A stretch of 64,000 nucleotides of DNA from JANMJD01 sp963828405. Its GTDB lineage: Bacteria; Actinomycetota; Acidimicrobiia; Acidimicrobiales; Ilumatobacteraceae. The notes below the pieces were generated by a model. That model was not told the DNA's origin, made no database searches, and saw only the letters and a list, made by a program, of their open reading frames with translations. This document shows positions 9,903-18,777 of the stretch, in pieces. The stretch is from assembly GCA_963828405.1 (NCBI GenBank), contig CAWHEG010000031.1, positions 1,736,001 to 1,800,000 of the forward strand, given 5' to 3'. The position numbers were made by a program, and so were the translations under genes. Positions within the stretch are counted from its first letter, which is position 1. The number at the start of each line of letters is the position of its first letter.

Positions 9903-9979
9903 TCGTCGACATGTCGTTCGATCCAGGTCTCGACGTTGCTGCCCGACCAACCGCTCACAGCGGGCGCGGTAGAAGGGTC

Positions 9980-10657
9980 TCAGCGCTCGGGTGTCACGTC
10001 GGACAGGCTCCAGAACGGGTCGGTGAGCCCGAGGCCGTTGAGGATGGCCTGGTTCCGTTCCAGGGTGCGCGGCCGCCAGTCGGGGTCGATCCGGTCGCCC
10101 CACCAGGCGTGTGCGAGTTCGTTGAGTTTCGTCACGGGGATGGTCGCCCCGGGGCTTCTGGAACCGAGCCACTGGGCGATGTGTTCTTCCGACCGGAAGA
10201 GGTTCATCGTTCCTCAAGTGAAGACGATGTCGTCCCACCACCGACGTGCGGGAACCAGGCAGTGGAACAGCAGCCGGTCGTCGTCGGGTTCCGCGTCGTG
10301 CACCTCGACGGTGATCGGTTCACCGCAATCGGCGCACGACGTCTCGATGCGACTGTCGGTGTGCAGTGCGGCGCCGATGCCGAAGGCGTCCCACGCGCAG
10401 TTGGCGAACCACCACCGGTCGTCCGCGAAGACGCGGTACGCCGTCGGTGCAGCCGAGAACGGGTTGGCCATGCGGAGCTCGCCAGCACCGGCCTGCAACA
10501 CCAGAGCATGCCCATCGTGCAGTCGCTGCCAGCCGGCCCAGACCTCGTCGGGTGTCGAAGCGGTGGCGACGGCGATGTCCTCGACCGTTGGGGCGCGTCC
10601 CAGCTCGACGAACCGGCGGTACGTCAGGTTCCGCAGGGCAACGTCGGCCTCGTCCAT
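9980..10657 (-). CDS. merB-like: MerB-like organomercurial lyase, candidate selenoprotein (in-frame UGA)
   Basis: MerB-family proteins cleave carbon-mercury bonds using two Cys and an Asp. The first half (10214-10657) holds an N-terminal winged-helix region, then WWFANCAWDAFGI, which supplies the CxxD pair (Cys96/Asp99 of MerB). It also has ETSCADCGEPITV and VPARRWWDDIVFT. An in-frame TGA at 10214-10216 follows, and the frame then continues with GTMNLFRSEEHIAQWLG to a TGA at 9980. In homologues, from memory, this is one protein with Cys at the TGA position (DDIxFTCxTxxxFRSEEH), which aligns with the second catalytic Cys159 of MerB. The total of 225 codons fits MerB (about 212). A SECIS-like hairpin follows the TGA. 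The alternative is a nonsense mutation or a TGC>TGA sequencing error. Confidence 0.72.
10185..10216 (-). promoter_or_regulatory. Candidate bacterial SECIS element after an in-frame UGA
   Basis: On the coding strand the UGA (10216-10214) is followed by 19 nt and then a GGUC tetraloop, closed by a perfect six-pair stem UCUUCC/GGAAGA (10200-10185). In E. coli fdhF the apical loop is also GGUC and begins about 18 nt after the UGA, recognised by SelB. The two Glu codons forming the 3' arm are GAA-GAA, whereas GAG dominates in neighbouring genes. This fits selection on the stem, although codon choice alone could also produce it. Confidence 0.55.
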
Positions 10658-10705
10658 CTCCGCACCCTACTGCGAGCCCGATCACAGCTGGATGCGTCGG
10701 GTGCT

Positions 10706-11503
10706 TCAGGGCTCCTCGAACAGCCCGGTGAGGACGGAACGGTCGACGCCGCGAGGGCTCGACACGTGCAGGCCTGCGGCCTCGGCCCCGCTCAGGTCGA
10801 CGCGGGAGTAGACCAGCAGCGCGGCGGGCACGGCTGCACCGGCGACCACGAGATCTGGATGCTCCCCCGGCTCCGGTCGCCGCGATCGTGCCCGCGGCCC
10901 GGATACGTCGAGCACCCACGGACCGACCCCGTCGAGGCGGAAGTCGATGATCAGGTCGAGGACGTTCGTGCCCCGGACGTAGTAGGGGAGCAGCTGCGTG
11001 GCAAAGCCGCACAGCAGTGCTCCGTCCCGATCGTCGATCGTCCAGGGCTGCCCGTCGGCTCGTGCGACGTCGAGGCCGTGCACGAGGAACTCGCCGATGA
11101 CGTTGGTGAGCGCCGACTGGAAGTCGATCGTCGCGCCGCCGTGGAAGGGCAGCGCCGTGTCGAGTGGGATGCCCGCTCCAGGGCCCCAGTGCCCGCGGAA
11201 GCGGGTCATCTCGTCGCCGAGGCAGGCGAGGAGCTCATCGACGGAGTGGCCGTCGAGGGCTTCGAGTTCGCGCTGGTTGATCTCGTCGACTCCCCGAGGG
11301 CCGGCAGCGAGCCGGCCGGGGTCGAAGTCGTTGTAGCGGTTGATCACGTTCAGCACGTGGGCCACGACGTCGTGGGCGCGCCACATCCCCACCGGCAGGT
11401 CGGCCGGAACCCCGCCGACGACCGCTGCGAAGCGCTGATGGGCGTGATCGATCCGATCGTGCAACTCCTCTGCCGTCGTGACCACGAAGTCGTCTGTCGC
11501 CAT
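10706..11503 (-). CDS. Mycothiol-dependent maleylpyruvate-isomerase-like (DinB-fold) protein
   Basis: 265 residues with the DinB/MDMPI N-terminal four-helix fold. WRAHDVVAHVLNVINR supplies the first metal-ligand His, and GEFLVHGLDVAR gives the E-x3-H pair. The C-terminal half resembles the SCP2-like domain of this family. Such proteins usually use mycothiol as thiol cofactor, but only a few have known reactions, so the substrate is open. It reads toward the MerB-like gene on the same strand with a 48-nt gap; co-transcription is possible but not proven. Confidence 0.72.
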   Translation of the reverse strand: MATDDFVVTTAEELHDRIDHAHQRFAAVVGGVPADLPVGMWRAHDVVAHVLNVINRYNDFDPGRLAAGPRGVDEINQRELEALDGHSVDELLACLGDEMTRFRGHWGPGAGIPLDTALPFHGGATIDFQSALTNVIGEFLVHGLDVARADGQPWTIDDRDGALLCGFATQLLPYYVRGTNVLDLIIDFRLDGVGPWVLDVSGPRARSRRPEPGEHPDLVVAGAAVPAALLVYSRVDLSGAEAAGLHVSSPRGVDRSVLTGLFEEP

Positions 11504-11569
11504 CTCCGTCCTCCCTTCCTGCGCGAGTATTCGCCGCTGCCGGTAGTCAAGCCTGATCCGGGGTCCGGC

Positions 11570-13866
11570 TCATCCCCGTGGTGTTGCCGCCGTCGGCCGG
11601 AAGTGCCGGAGGCGGAGACTGTTGGACACGACGAAGACGCTCGAGCACGCCATCGCCAGTCCGGCGAGCATCGGGTTGAGCAGACCCGCCGCGGCGACGG
11701 GCAACGCCGCGACGTTGTAGGCGAACGCCCAGAAGAGGTTGACCTTGATGGTCGCCAGGGTGCGCCGGGAGAGCCGGATCGCGTCCACCGCGGCGCGCAG
11801 GTCGCCGCGAACGAGGGTGAGGTCGCTGGCCTCGATCGCCACGTCGGTTCCGGTACCCATCGACAGACCGAGATCGGCCTGCGCCGAGCGCGGCCGCGTC
11901 GTTGACGCCGTCGCCGATCATCGCCACGACACGACCCTCGGACTGCAGCCGGCGAACGACGTCGACCTTGTCCGCCGGCAGGACCTCGGCGATGACCTCG
12001 GTGATGCCGACCTGCCGGGCCACGGCGGCCGCCGCCTTGGCGTTGTCGCCGGTGACGAGCACCGGGCGCAGACCGAGGGCGCGCATCCCGGCGATCGCCT
12101 CAGCCGATGTCGGCTTGACGGTGTCCGCCACGACGAGCACGGCTCGCGTGGCGCCGTCCCACCCGACGAACACCGGTGTGCGCCCGTCGGCCTCGGCGGC
12201 ATCGCGCGCCTCGCGGAGCGTGTCATCGAGGTGCAACGACCAATCGGCCAGGAATCGCTCGCGGCCGGCGACGACGGCGTGACCGTCGACGACGCCCTGC
12301 ACACCGAGGCCCTCGTTGTTGGCGAAGGACTCCACCGGCGCGAGATCGATGCCGCGGGAGGCGGCACCGGCGGCGATCGCCTGGGCGATCGGGTGCTCGG
12401 AGGCGTCCTCGAGCGAACCGGCGAGGAACAGCGCCTCGCGCTCGTCGGTGTCGCCGGAGACGATCACCTCGACCAGCGACATCCTGCCCGTGGTCACCGT
12501 GCCGGTCTTGTCGAGCACGACGGTGTCCACCTTGCGGGTCGACTCCAACACCTCGGGTCCCTTGATGATGATCCCGAGTTGCGCGCCGCGCCCTGTCCCG
12601 ACCATCAGCGCGGTGGGCGTCGCCAGGCCGAGGGCGCACGGACAGGCGATGATCAGCACCGCGACCGCTGCGGTGAACGCCGCCGTCGCGCCGTCGGACG
12701 CTGCGGTGAGCCAGAAGCCCAGCGTGGCGAACGCCAGCGCGATGACGACGGGTACGAAGACCGCCGAGATCCGGTCGGCCAACCGCTGGACCTCGGCCTT
12801 GCCGGTCTGGGCCGCCTCGACCATCCGTCCGATCTGGGCCAGCGCGGTGTCCGCTCCGACGCGAGTGGCGCGGACCACCAGACGTCCCCCGGCGTTGACG
12901 GTGGCGCCGGCCACGACATCGCCAGGCGCGACCTCCACCGGGACCGGCTCCCCGGTGAGCAGCGAGGCATCGATGGCCGAGGTGCCCTCCGTGACGACGC
13001 CATCAGTGGCGACCTTCTCCCCGGGGCGCACCACGAAGTGATCTCCGACGATGAGTTCCTCGATCGGGATCCGCACCTCGGCTCTACTGCGTATGACGGC
13101 GACATCCTTCGCGCCGAGTTCCAGCAGCGCCTCGATCGCGGCGCCCGAACGGCGCTTGGCCCGCGCCTCGAAGTAGCGCCCGGCCAGGATGAACACCGTC
13201 ACCCCGGCGGCGACTTCGAGGTAGATCTGGCTGGACCCCATGCCGCGTTCCGCGGCGAGCGAGAACGGATGGCGCATCGCCAACTCGCCGGCATCACCGA
13301 GGAACAAGGCGTAGAGGCTCCAGCCGAAGGCGGCGAGCGTGCCGACGGAGATCAGCGTGTCCATCGTGGCCGCGGCATGGCGGAGGTTCGTCCAGGCAGC
13401 CTTGTGGAACGGCCATGCGCCCCACGCCACCACCGGAGCGGCGAGCGTGAGCGACAGCCATTGCCAGGCGTCGAACTGGAGCACCGGAATCATCGCCATG
13501 GCGATGACCGGCGCGGCGAGGATCGCCGACACGGTCAGTCGCCGGGACAGCGCACGTGTCGGGTCGTCGGCCTCGGCGGCCCGAGCGCCGGTCGCCGGCG
13601 TGGTGCGTTTCGGCAGCGGGAGACGGGCGGTGTACCCGGTTGCCTCCACCGTCCTGATCAGGTCGTCGGGCGTGACCGTGTCGGCGAAGGTGACCTTGGC
13701 CTTCTCGGTGGCGTAGTTGACCGTGGCGATCACGCCCTCGATGCGGTTGAGCTTCTTCTCGATCCGCGCTGCGCACGATGCGCACGTCATCCCGCCGATG
13801 TCGAGTTGCACCTCCGACCTGCGCCCCGGGTCGGTCGCGGGGTTCAGTCGTGGTGTCGGCCGACAC
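11570..13866 (-). CDS. copA: Copper-exporting P1B-type ATPase CopA (two single-base frameshifts)
   Basis: Heavy-metal-exporting ATPase. It has an N-terminal HMA domain with GMTCASC, the actuator LTGEPVPVE, and the membrane metal site CPCALGLATPTALMVG. DKTGTVTTG (phosphorylated Asp), SEHPIAQAI and MIGDGVNDAAAL follow. CPC plus its neighbours indicates Cu(I). The likely start is a GTG at 13866, one base after the preceding stop. An extra G near 13822 separates this N-terminus from the HMA domain. A second extra G near 11886 breaks the frame after DAAAL; the C-terminal helices (SMGTGTDVAIEASDLTLVRG onward) continue in the next frame to 11570. Both look like homopolymer errors. It is the third gene of the cop operon. 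Confidence 0.88.
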
Positions 13867-13867
13867 G

Positions 13868-14764
13868 TCAGGGCCCTTCGCCGTGGGTCATGGTGGCGCC
13901 GTCGGTGGCTCCCGCGGGGACCTCGACGGTGAAGGCGGCGGTGTGCACAGTTCCCGCGTGGAAGAAGTCGAAGAACAGCCGGTAGGTGCCGGCTGTCGGG
14001 AACTCGCCGATGAACGTCGCCGCAGGATCCGGGGAACCCGCCTCGGGATGGACGTGCAGGAAGGCGAGATCGCCGGCGCGGATGGCGACGAGGTGTCCGG
14101 CGGCGCCGAGGTACGGATCGGTCCGCACGGTGGAACCTTCTCGCTGCACCGTGAAGGTCAGCGCCTCCGCGCCGACGGCGGCCGAACCCCTCATCGTGAC
14201 GTTGTAGCCGTCGACGATGGTGGCCGAGACCGGGTGGGGGAGCGGGACGGCATCCACCATTCCGGGCACCGACAGGTCGGTGCCGAGGGTGAGGTTCGCC
14301 GCGCCCGTCGGCTGGAAGTCGGCGAAGACGCGGTACGAGCCGGGGGCCAGTGCAGGAAGTGGAGCGGTCCAGCGACCGTCGGCCTCCATCGTCGGATGCA
14401 GGTGGAGGTAGTCGACCAGGTTGCGGGAGAGCACGACCACGTGCATCGCCCGCTCGTGGAGCTGATCGAAGTGGGTGACGGGCATGCCGTCCTCATCGAC
14501 GATGCGGAACGTGAACGCCGTGGGGGCGCCGGTCGCGAGGCCTCCAACGCCGAGGGAGCCCTCCTCGGGCACGAACCGGTAACCGGCTTCTCCGACCGCC
14601 AGCCCGCGTGGCAGACCAGCGCCCGGCGTCGCGTCGGCACCGTGAGCGCTCCTGCCGCTCGAGCTCACATCGATGGGGCCGACCGCAGCGCCCACCGCCA
14701 TCGCCCCACCGAACACGACAGCGACGGCAGCAACGTACGCCGCCAGTTTGGCGGCGCTGTTCAT
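13868..14764 (-). CDS. Exported copper-associated protein with cupredoxin-like repeats
   Basis: 298 residues. An N-terminal hydrophobic segment (LAAYVAAVAVVFGGAMAVGA) acts as signal peptide or anchor. The rest looks like two similar beta-rich halves: FTFRIVDEDGMPVTHFDQLH with DYLHLHPTME, and later LVAIRAGDLAFLHVHPEAG with FFDFFHAGTVHTAAF. Repeated HxHP motifs suggest metal binding. Its start codon overlaps the copZ stop (ATGA), and copA starts one base after its end, so the three are translationally coupled. I infer a role in extracytoplasmic copper handling; the biochemical function is unknown. Confidence 0.68.
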   Translation of the reverse strand: MNSAAKLAAYVAAVAVVFGGAMAVGAAVGPIDVSSSGRSAHGADATPGAGLPRGLAVGEAGYRFVPEEGSLGVGGLATGAPTAFTFRIVDEDGMPVTHFDQLHERAMHVVVLSRNLVDYLHLHPTMEADGRWTAPLPALAPGSYRVFADFQPTGAANLTLGTDLSVPGMVDAVPLPHPVSATIVDGYNVTMRGSAAVGAEALTFTVQREGSTVRTDPYLGAAGHLVAIRAGDLAFLHVHPEAGSPDPAATFIGEFPTAGTYRLFFDFFHAGTVHTAAFTVEVPAGATDGATMTHGEGP

Positions 14765-14982
14765 CCGGTCACCGGGGATCCGGCCACTTCGAAACCGGCT
14801 TCGTCGACGGCCGCAGCGAACTCCGCCAGGTCGATCGGGCCATCGGACCGGACCGTGACGGCCCCGCTGGCGAGATCGATGTCGACGCCGGTGACGTTGT
14901 GCAGCTTGGACACCTCCTCGGTGACGGCGGCGACGCAGTGGCCGCAGGTCATGCCGGTGACGGTGAAGGTGGTGATGTCCAT
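14761..14982 (-). CDS. copZ: CopZ-like copper chaperone (HMA domain)
   Basis: A 73-residue heavy-metal-associated domain with the Cu(I)-binding GMTCGHC motif near residue 10 and the usual beta-alpha-beta-beta-alpha-beta pattern (VSKLHNVTGVDIDLASGAV). It passes Cu(I) to CopA-type pumps. The ATG at 14982 matches homologue starts; an open upstream extension in the same frame lacks homology. It is the first gene of the cop operon, downstream of the CsoR operator, and its stop overlaps the next start codon. Confidence 0.85.
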   Translation of the reverse strand: MDITTFTVTGMTCGHCVAAVTEEVSKLHNVTGVDIDLASGAVTVRSDGPIDLAEFAAAVDEAGFEVAGSPVTG

Positions 14983-15038
14983 GAGCGTCTCCTCGATGGT
15001 TCGTATGGGCTCGTCTGGCGGGCTCCATCGCTCATAGT

Positions 15039-15055
15039 ATACCCGCAGGGGGTAT
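15039..15055. promoter_or_regulatory. CsoR-type operator between copZ and csoR
   Basis: ATACCC-GCAGG-GGGTAT is a near-perfect inverted repeat matching the known CsoR operator pattern (TACCC and GGGTA arms). It lies in the 122-bp intergenic region between the divergent copZ and csoR genes and would allow copper-responsive repression of both transcripts. Confidence 0.75.
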
Positions 15056-15104
15056 CGACAGGCGTGGGGGAGGGAGACAGCGGGCACCGGTATCATGGTC
15101 GGCG

Positions 15105-15410
15105 ATGAGCGCTGGATCGAGTGCACCCGTCCGCGGCTACACGATGGACAAGGACGACTACCTCAAGCGTCTCAGGCGCATCGAGGGTCAGGTCCGCGGC
15201 CTGCAACGGATGATCGACGAGGACACGTACTGCATCGACGTGCTCACCCAGGTGAGCGCCGTCACCAGAGCGCTGCAGAGCGTGGCCGTGGGCTTGCTCG
15301 ATCAGCACGTGCGTCACTGCGTCACGAACGCAGTGACGGACGACCCGGACCACGCCGACCGGATGATCTCGGAGGCCACGAAGGCGATCGAACGTCTGAT
15401 CAGGTCCTGA
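15105..15410 (+). CDS. csoR: CsoR-family copper-sensing repressor
   Basis: 101-residue all-helical DUF156-family regulator. The fingerprint YLKRLRRIEGQVRGLQRMID is followed by Cys in DTYCIDVLTQ and by His and Cys in LLDQHVRHCV. Together these give the C-H-C Cu(I) site of CsoR, as opposed to the RcnR or FrmR variants. Apo-CsoR represses and Cu(I) relieves repression. Divergent position next to copZ and the ATACCC-N5-GGGTAT operator support this assignment. Confidence 0.9.
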   Translation: MSAGSSAPVRGYTMDKDDYLKRLRRIEGQVRGLQRMIDEDTYCIDVLTQVSAVTRALQSVAVGLLDQHVRHCVTNAVTDDPDHADRMISEATKAIERLIRS

Positions 15411-15603
15411 GTCGAGGTCGTGGCGGGTGCGCGGGCCTTCGATCCGGCCCCGGATGGGGCAGTCGAAGGCATGCGAGTGACGTCGGGCGCCGGCGGCGAA
15501 GGCCTCGGCAGATTTCTTCGTGTTCCTGCAGCGCCACGAGGGGGCTTGTGCGTGTGTCAGGTCGATGAACGCCATACTCAGCCCTGAGCAAGCACCGAGC
15601 GAC

Positions 15604-16107
15604 ATGACCGATGAGATCCCGTACGTCAACCTGACCGCCTCGTTCGAGGACTTCTACCGGGACGAGTATCCCGGCCTGGTCGCCGTCGCCGCTGCCTTGA
15701 CGGGATCGAAGGATTCCAGCGAGGACCTGGTGCAGGACACCATGGTCAAGTCGTTCGTACGGTGGCCGCAGATCAGCCGGATGGAACGACCGGGCGGATG
15801 GGCACACCACGTGCTCGTCAATGCCTGCAGGAGCTGGTTCCGGCGGCGTCGCACGGAGTCCAGGTTCCTGGCCCGGCAGCGGCGGGTGGAGGCGAACACA
15901 CCCGGGCCGACGGCCGACGCGTTGGCGTTCTGGGCGGTGGTCCGCCGCCTCCCCGAGCGCCATCGCCAGGTCATGGTCCTTCACTATGCCGGCGATCGGC
16001 CGGTGGCCGAGGTGGCGAGCATCCTCGCGGTTCCCGAAGGAACCGTGAGATCGGACCTCATCCGAGCGCGTGCTGCGCTCGCTCAACTCCTGGAGGACGA
16101 ATCATGA
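15604..16107 (+). CDS. ECF (SigE-like) RNA polymerase sigma factor
   Basis: Region 2 is visible as FYRDEYPGLVAVAAALTGSK, then EDLVQDTMVKSFVRWPQIS. Region 4 follows as LPERHRQVMVLHYAGDRPVAEVASIL with the recognition helix VPEGTVRSDLIRARAAL. About 167 residues from the ATG at 15604; an upstream in-frame ATG adds non-homologous sequence. Its stop overlaps the start of the next gene (ATGA), typical of a sigma factor followed by its membrane-bound regulator. The inducing signal is unknown; the nearby copper and arsenic genes are possible but unproven targets. Confidence 0.85.
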   Translation: MTDEIPYVNLTASFEDFYRDEYPGLVAVAAALTGSKDSSEDLVQDTMVKSFVRWPQISRMERPGGWAHHVLVNACRSWFRRRRTESRFLARQRRVEANTPGPTADALAFWAVVRRLPERHRQVMVLHYAGDRPVAEVASILAVPEGTVRSDLIRARAALAQLLEDES

Positions 16108-17477
16108 CCACGAACAACGAGTTCAACGCCGAATCCGGCGACGACGCCCGCATCGATGCCCAGGCCCGCGCCGCCGGCAGTGCACTCCGCCACCCGGCCC
16201 CCGCCGACGGCTTGTCCCGCGTCACCAGGGCGCGACGCAACCGGCAGATCGGCCGCATCGGGGCGGTGACCGCCGTCGTGGCCGTGCTCGGCATCGCCGG
16301 GGCGGTCTGGAGGCTGAACGGGTCGAGCACCGACGTCCCCCCGGCCACCGAATCGACCAGCGCCGAGACCACGGTGGCGCTGGTGACGACCACCACGACC
16401 GTCACCACCGAGGAGCCATCGACCTCCAATTCGCCGGCGACACAAGCGCCGACCGTGCCGACGACCACGTCTGGCGTGGTGCCATCGGATGCCCCCGATC
16501 CGGGGCTGTTGTACGAGGGCACCGATGAGCTCGGCATGCAGAGCGTCATCGATGCGCGCACCGGCGTCGTGCTGCGTACGGAGCCGGTGGACGACGAGAA
16601 GGCAGCCGCGTACCTTCCCCAGTACGTCCCGCCGCGGGTCGACAACGCCGCCGGCACCTACCGATTCGAACTGCTCCTCAACACGCCGGCGGCGATGGAT
16701 GGGTGCGGTCAGTCACCGCTGAACATCTTCCCGATGATCGAAGGCACCCCTGCCGGCGACGTCCGTACGGTGCCCACGTACGCGGCCATCGGTCGCCTCA
16801 CCCCCGATGGTCGCGTCCTGATCGTCGCCGCAGCCCCATGCCTGGAGAATGACACCCCGGCTGCATCCCGGACGACGACGATCGAGCGATTCCCCGCCGA
16901 TGGCCCGTCGACCACGGGGGAGGTGCTCGGCACGATCACGACAATCGGCCAGTCCTTCTGGACGTCCGGTTTCGACGGCTCGGGGCGCTATCTGTTCGTC
17001 AGCGCCTTCGGTCCCGGCGATCCGTCCAAGTGGGTGGGAACCGTCGCTGTCTTCGATCTCCGGACCGGCGAGGAGGTCGACGTGCTGGGCGGATGCGTAC
17101 CGAGCGCTGCGCCGGAGTTGCGCACGGCGGCGGGCAGCTCGTGGGGGTTCGTCCCCCAGCAGTTCGTCAGCGGATCGACGCTCGCCTACACCGCGGCGTG
17201 CCCTGATGGTTCGCAGCACGCCGTGATCGTCGACGTCGCGCGCCCCGACGCTCGGGTCGACCTGGTCATCCCCGGAGCGGTGGCGGGCGATCGAACGACC
17301 ATCGAGCTCGACCGTTCCGGTCTGGCCGACCCGACGTCGGCCTGGTTCGTCGTCCGGGTCACCGACCCCTCGGGGGAGAACCGGCGGGCCTTCGTCGGGC
17401 AGGGCGCCCAGCCGCTGCGACCGTTGGACGGGATCACCGACCCGACCTTCCAGCCGCTGTGGTCACCCGGCGGCTGA
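16104..17477 (+). CDS. Single-pass membrane protein, probable anti-sigma partner
   Basis: 457 residues translationally coupled to the ECF sigma gene. A cytoplasmic N-terminus of about 45 residues is followed by one membrane helix (IGAVTAVVAVLGIAGAVWRL), a Thr/Ser/Pro-rich linker (about 80-125) and a large extracytoplasmic domain. Parts of that domain look beta-propeller-like (GSGRYLFVSAFGPG, WVGTVAVFDLRTGEEVDVLG). No zinc-binding HxxxCxxC anti-sigma motif is seen. The anti-sigma role is inferred from gene order and topology only. Confidence 0.6.
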   Translation: MTTNNEFNAESGDDARIDAQARAAGSALRHPAPADGLSRVTRARRNRQIGRIGAVTAVVAVLGIAGAVWRLNGSSTDVPPATESTSAETTVALVTTTTTVTTEEPSTSNSPATQAPTVPTTTSGVVPSDAPDPGLLYEGTDELGMQSVIDARTGVVLRTEPVDDEKAAAYLPQYVPPRVDNAAGTYRFELLLNTPAAMDGCGQSPLNIFPMIEGTPAGDVRTVPTYAAIGRLTPDGRVLIVAAAPCLENDTPAASRTTTIERFPADGPSTTGEVLGTITTIGQSFWTSGFDGSGRYLFVSAFGPGDPSKWVGTVAVFDLRTGEEVDVLGGCVPSAAPELRTAAGSSWGFVPQQFVSGSTLAYTAACPDGSQHAVIVDVARPDARVDLVIPGAVAGDRTTIELDRSGLADPTSAWFVVRVTDPSGENRRAFVGQGAQPLRPLDGITDPTFQPLWSPGG

Positions 17478-17546
17478 GGTCCCAGATCGTCCGGTGGTCT
17501 CGCCGGGCGGCGGAACACGTGACCGCCCCGGCTGCGGTAGTCGTCG

Positions 17547-18659
17547 TCATCGGCCTTCCCGTTCGGCGCCCCGCACGATGGGCGGGTAGAAGCGTCGTCG
17601 CGCCCACAGGGCCACGTAGACGAGACCGACGAGGACGGGGACCTCGATGAGGGGGCCGACGACGCCGGCCAGGGCCTGCCCGGACGAGACACCGAACACG
17701 CCGATGGCCACGGCGATGGCCAGTTCGAAGTTGTTGCCGGCCGCGGTGAAGGCGATCGAGACGTTGCGGTCGTAGGGGAGGTGCATCCTCAGTCCCGCGA
17801 AGAAGCTGCCGAACCACATGATCGCGAAGTAGGCGAGAAGTGGGAGGGCGATGCGGGCGACGTCGAGAGGCTGCCTGGTGATCCGGTCACCCTGGAGGGC
17901 GAACAGGATGGCGATGGTGAACAGCAGGCCGTACAGGGCGACGGGTCCGATCCTCGACAGGAACACGACCTCGTACCACTGGGTGCCCTTGACGCGTTCG
18001 AGGTAGGCGCGGGTGAGGAACCCGGCGAGCAGCGGAACACCGAGGAAGATCAGCACCGACTTGGCGATCTCCCACACGGTGACGTCGATGCCCTTGCTGT
18101 CGAGGCCCAGCCAACCGGGGAGGACGTCGAGGTAGAAGTAGCCGAGCAGCGAGTAGGCGGCGATCTGGAACAGCGAGTTGACCGCCACGAGGACGGCAGC
18201 CAGTTCGCGGCTGCCATCGGCGAGGTCGTTCCAAATGAGCACCATGGCGATGCAGCGGGCGAGGCCGACGATGATCAGCCCGGTGCGGTACTCCGGGAGA
18301 TCGGGCAGCATCACCCAGGCCAGCGTGAACATCACCGCCGGACCGATCAGCCAGTTCAGGACGAGGGACATGGCCAGCGAGCGGCGGTCGGCGACGACGG
18401 TGCCGATCGAGCGGTACCGGACCTTGGCGAGCACCGGGTACATCATCGCCAACAGGCCGAGGGCGATCGGCAACGACACCGTGTCGATCTTGACCTTTCC
18501 CAGCTGATCGTCGAGGCCGGGGAACGCCCGCCCGAGCACGATGCCGGCGAGCATCGCCAGCCCGATCCACACCGGGAGGAGCCGATCGAGGGTCGACAGC
18601 CGCTCGGTCGGAGCGGTCGTGTGGCGCACCTCGATCCGGGCGGCCTGTCGTTCGCTCAT
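17547..18659 (-). CDS. acr3: Acr3-family arsenite efflux transporter
   Basis: Ten-helix BART-superfamily permease that extrudes As(III). RLLPVWIGLAMLAGIVLGR near the N-terminus and GLARCIAMVLIWNDLADG carry the conserved Cys of Acr3. AFTAAGNNFELAIAVAIGVFG in the second half is also family-typical. GCGAGGCG precedes the ATG at 18659; an in-frame ATG seven codons upstream (18680) lacks an RBS. No arsR, arsC or arsM gene is adjacent. It is convergent with the anti-sigma-like gene; a GCCGGGCGG/CCGCCCCGGC hairpin (about 17501-17531) may terminate both. Confidence 0.87.
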   Translation of the reverse strand: MSERQAARIEVRHTTAPTERLSTLDRLLPVWIGLAMLAGIVLGRAFPGLDDQLGKVKIDTVSLPIALGLLAMMYPVLAKVRYRSIGTVVADRRSLAMSLVLNWLIGPAVMFTLAWVMLPDLPEYRTGLIIVGLARCIAMVLIWNDLADGSRELAAVLVAVNSLFQIAAYSLLGYFYLDVLPGWLGLDSKGIDVTVWEIAKSVLIFLGVPLLAGFLTRAYLERVKGTQWYEVVFLSRIGPVALYGLLFTIAILFALQGDRITRQPLDVARIALPLLAYFAIMWFGSFFAGLRMHLPYDRNVSIAFTAAGNNFELAIAVAIGVFGVSSGQALAGVVGPLIEVPVLVGLVYVALWARRRFYPPIVRGAEREGR

Positions 18660-18777
18660 CGCCTCGCACCGTTCTTTCATCGTTGACCGTCGAAGGATGA
18701 TCAACCTACGCCGCGGCGTGCGCAGCCGGTATGTGCTGTCGACGGCCCGGCCCCGTCAACGGCGAGCCGACCGACGT

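Noticed and set aside
10214..10216. Plain nonsense mutation splitting a MerB-like gene into two pieces
   Set aside because: Possible, but the position at the catalytic Cys and the SECIS-like hairpin make recoding a better first hypothesis; kept as the stated alternative.
17186..17692. Minus-strand open frame spanning the anti-sigma and acr3 ends
   Set aside because: Antisense shadow without homology or RBS.
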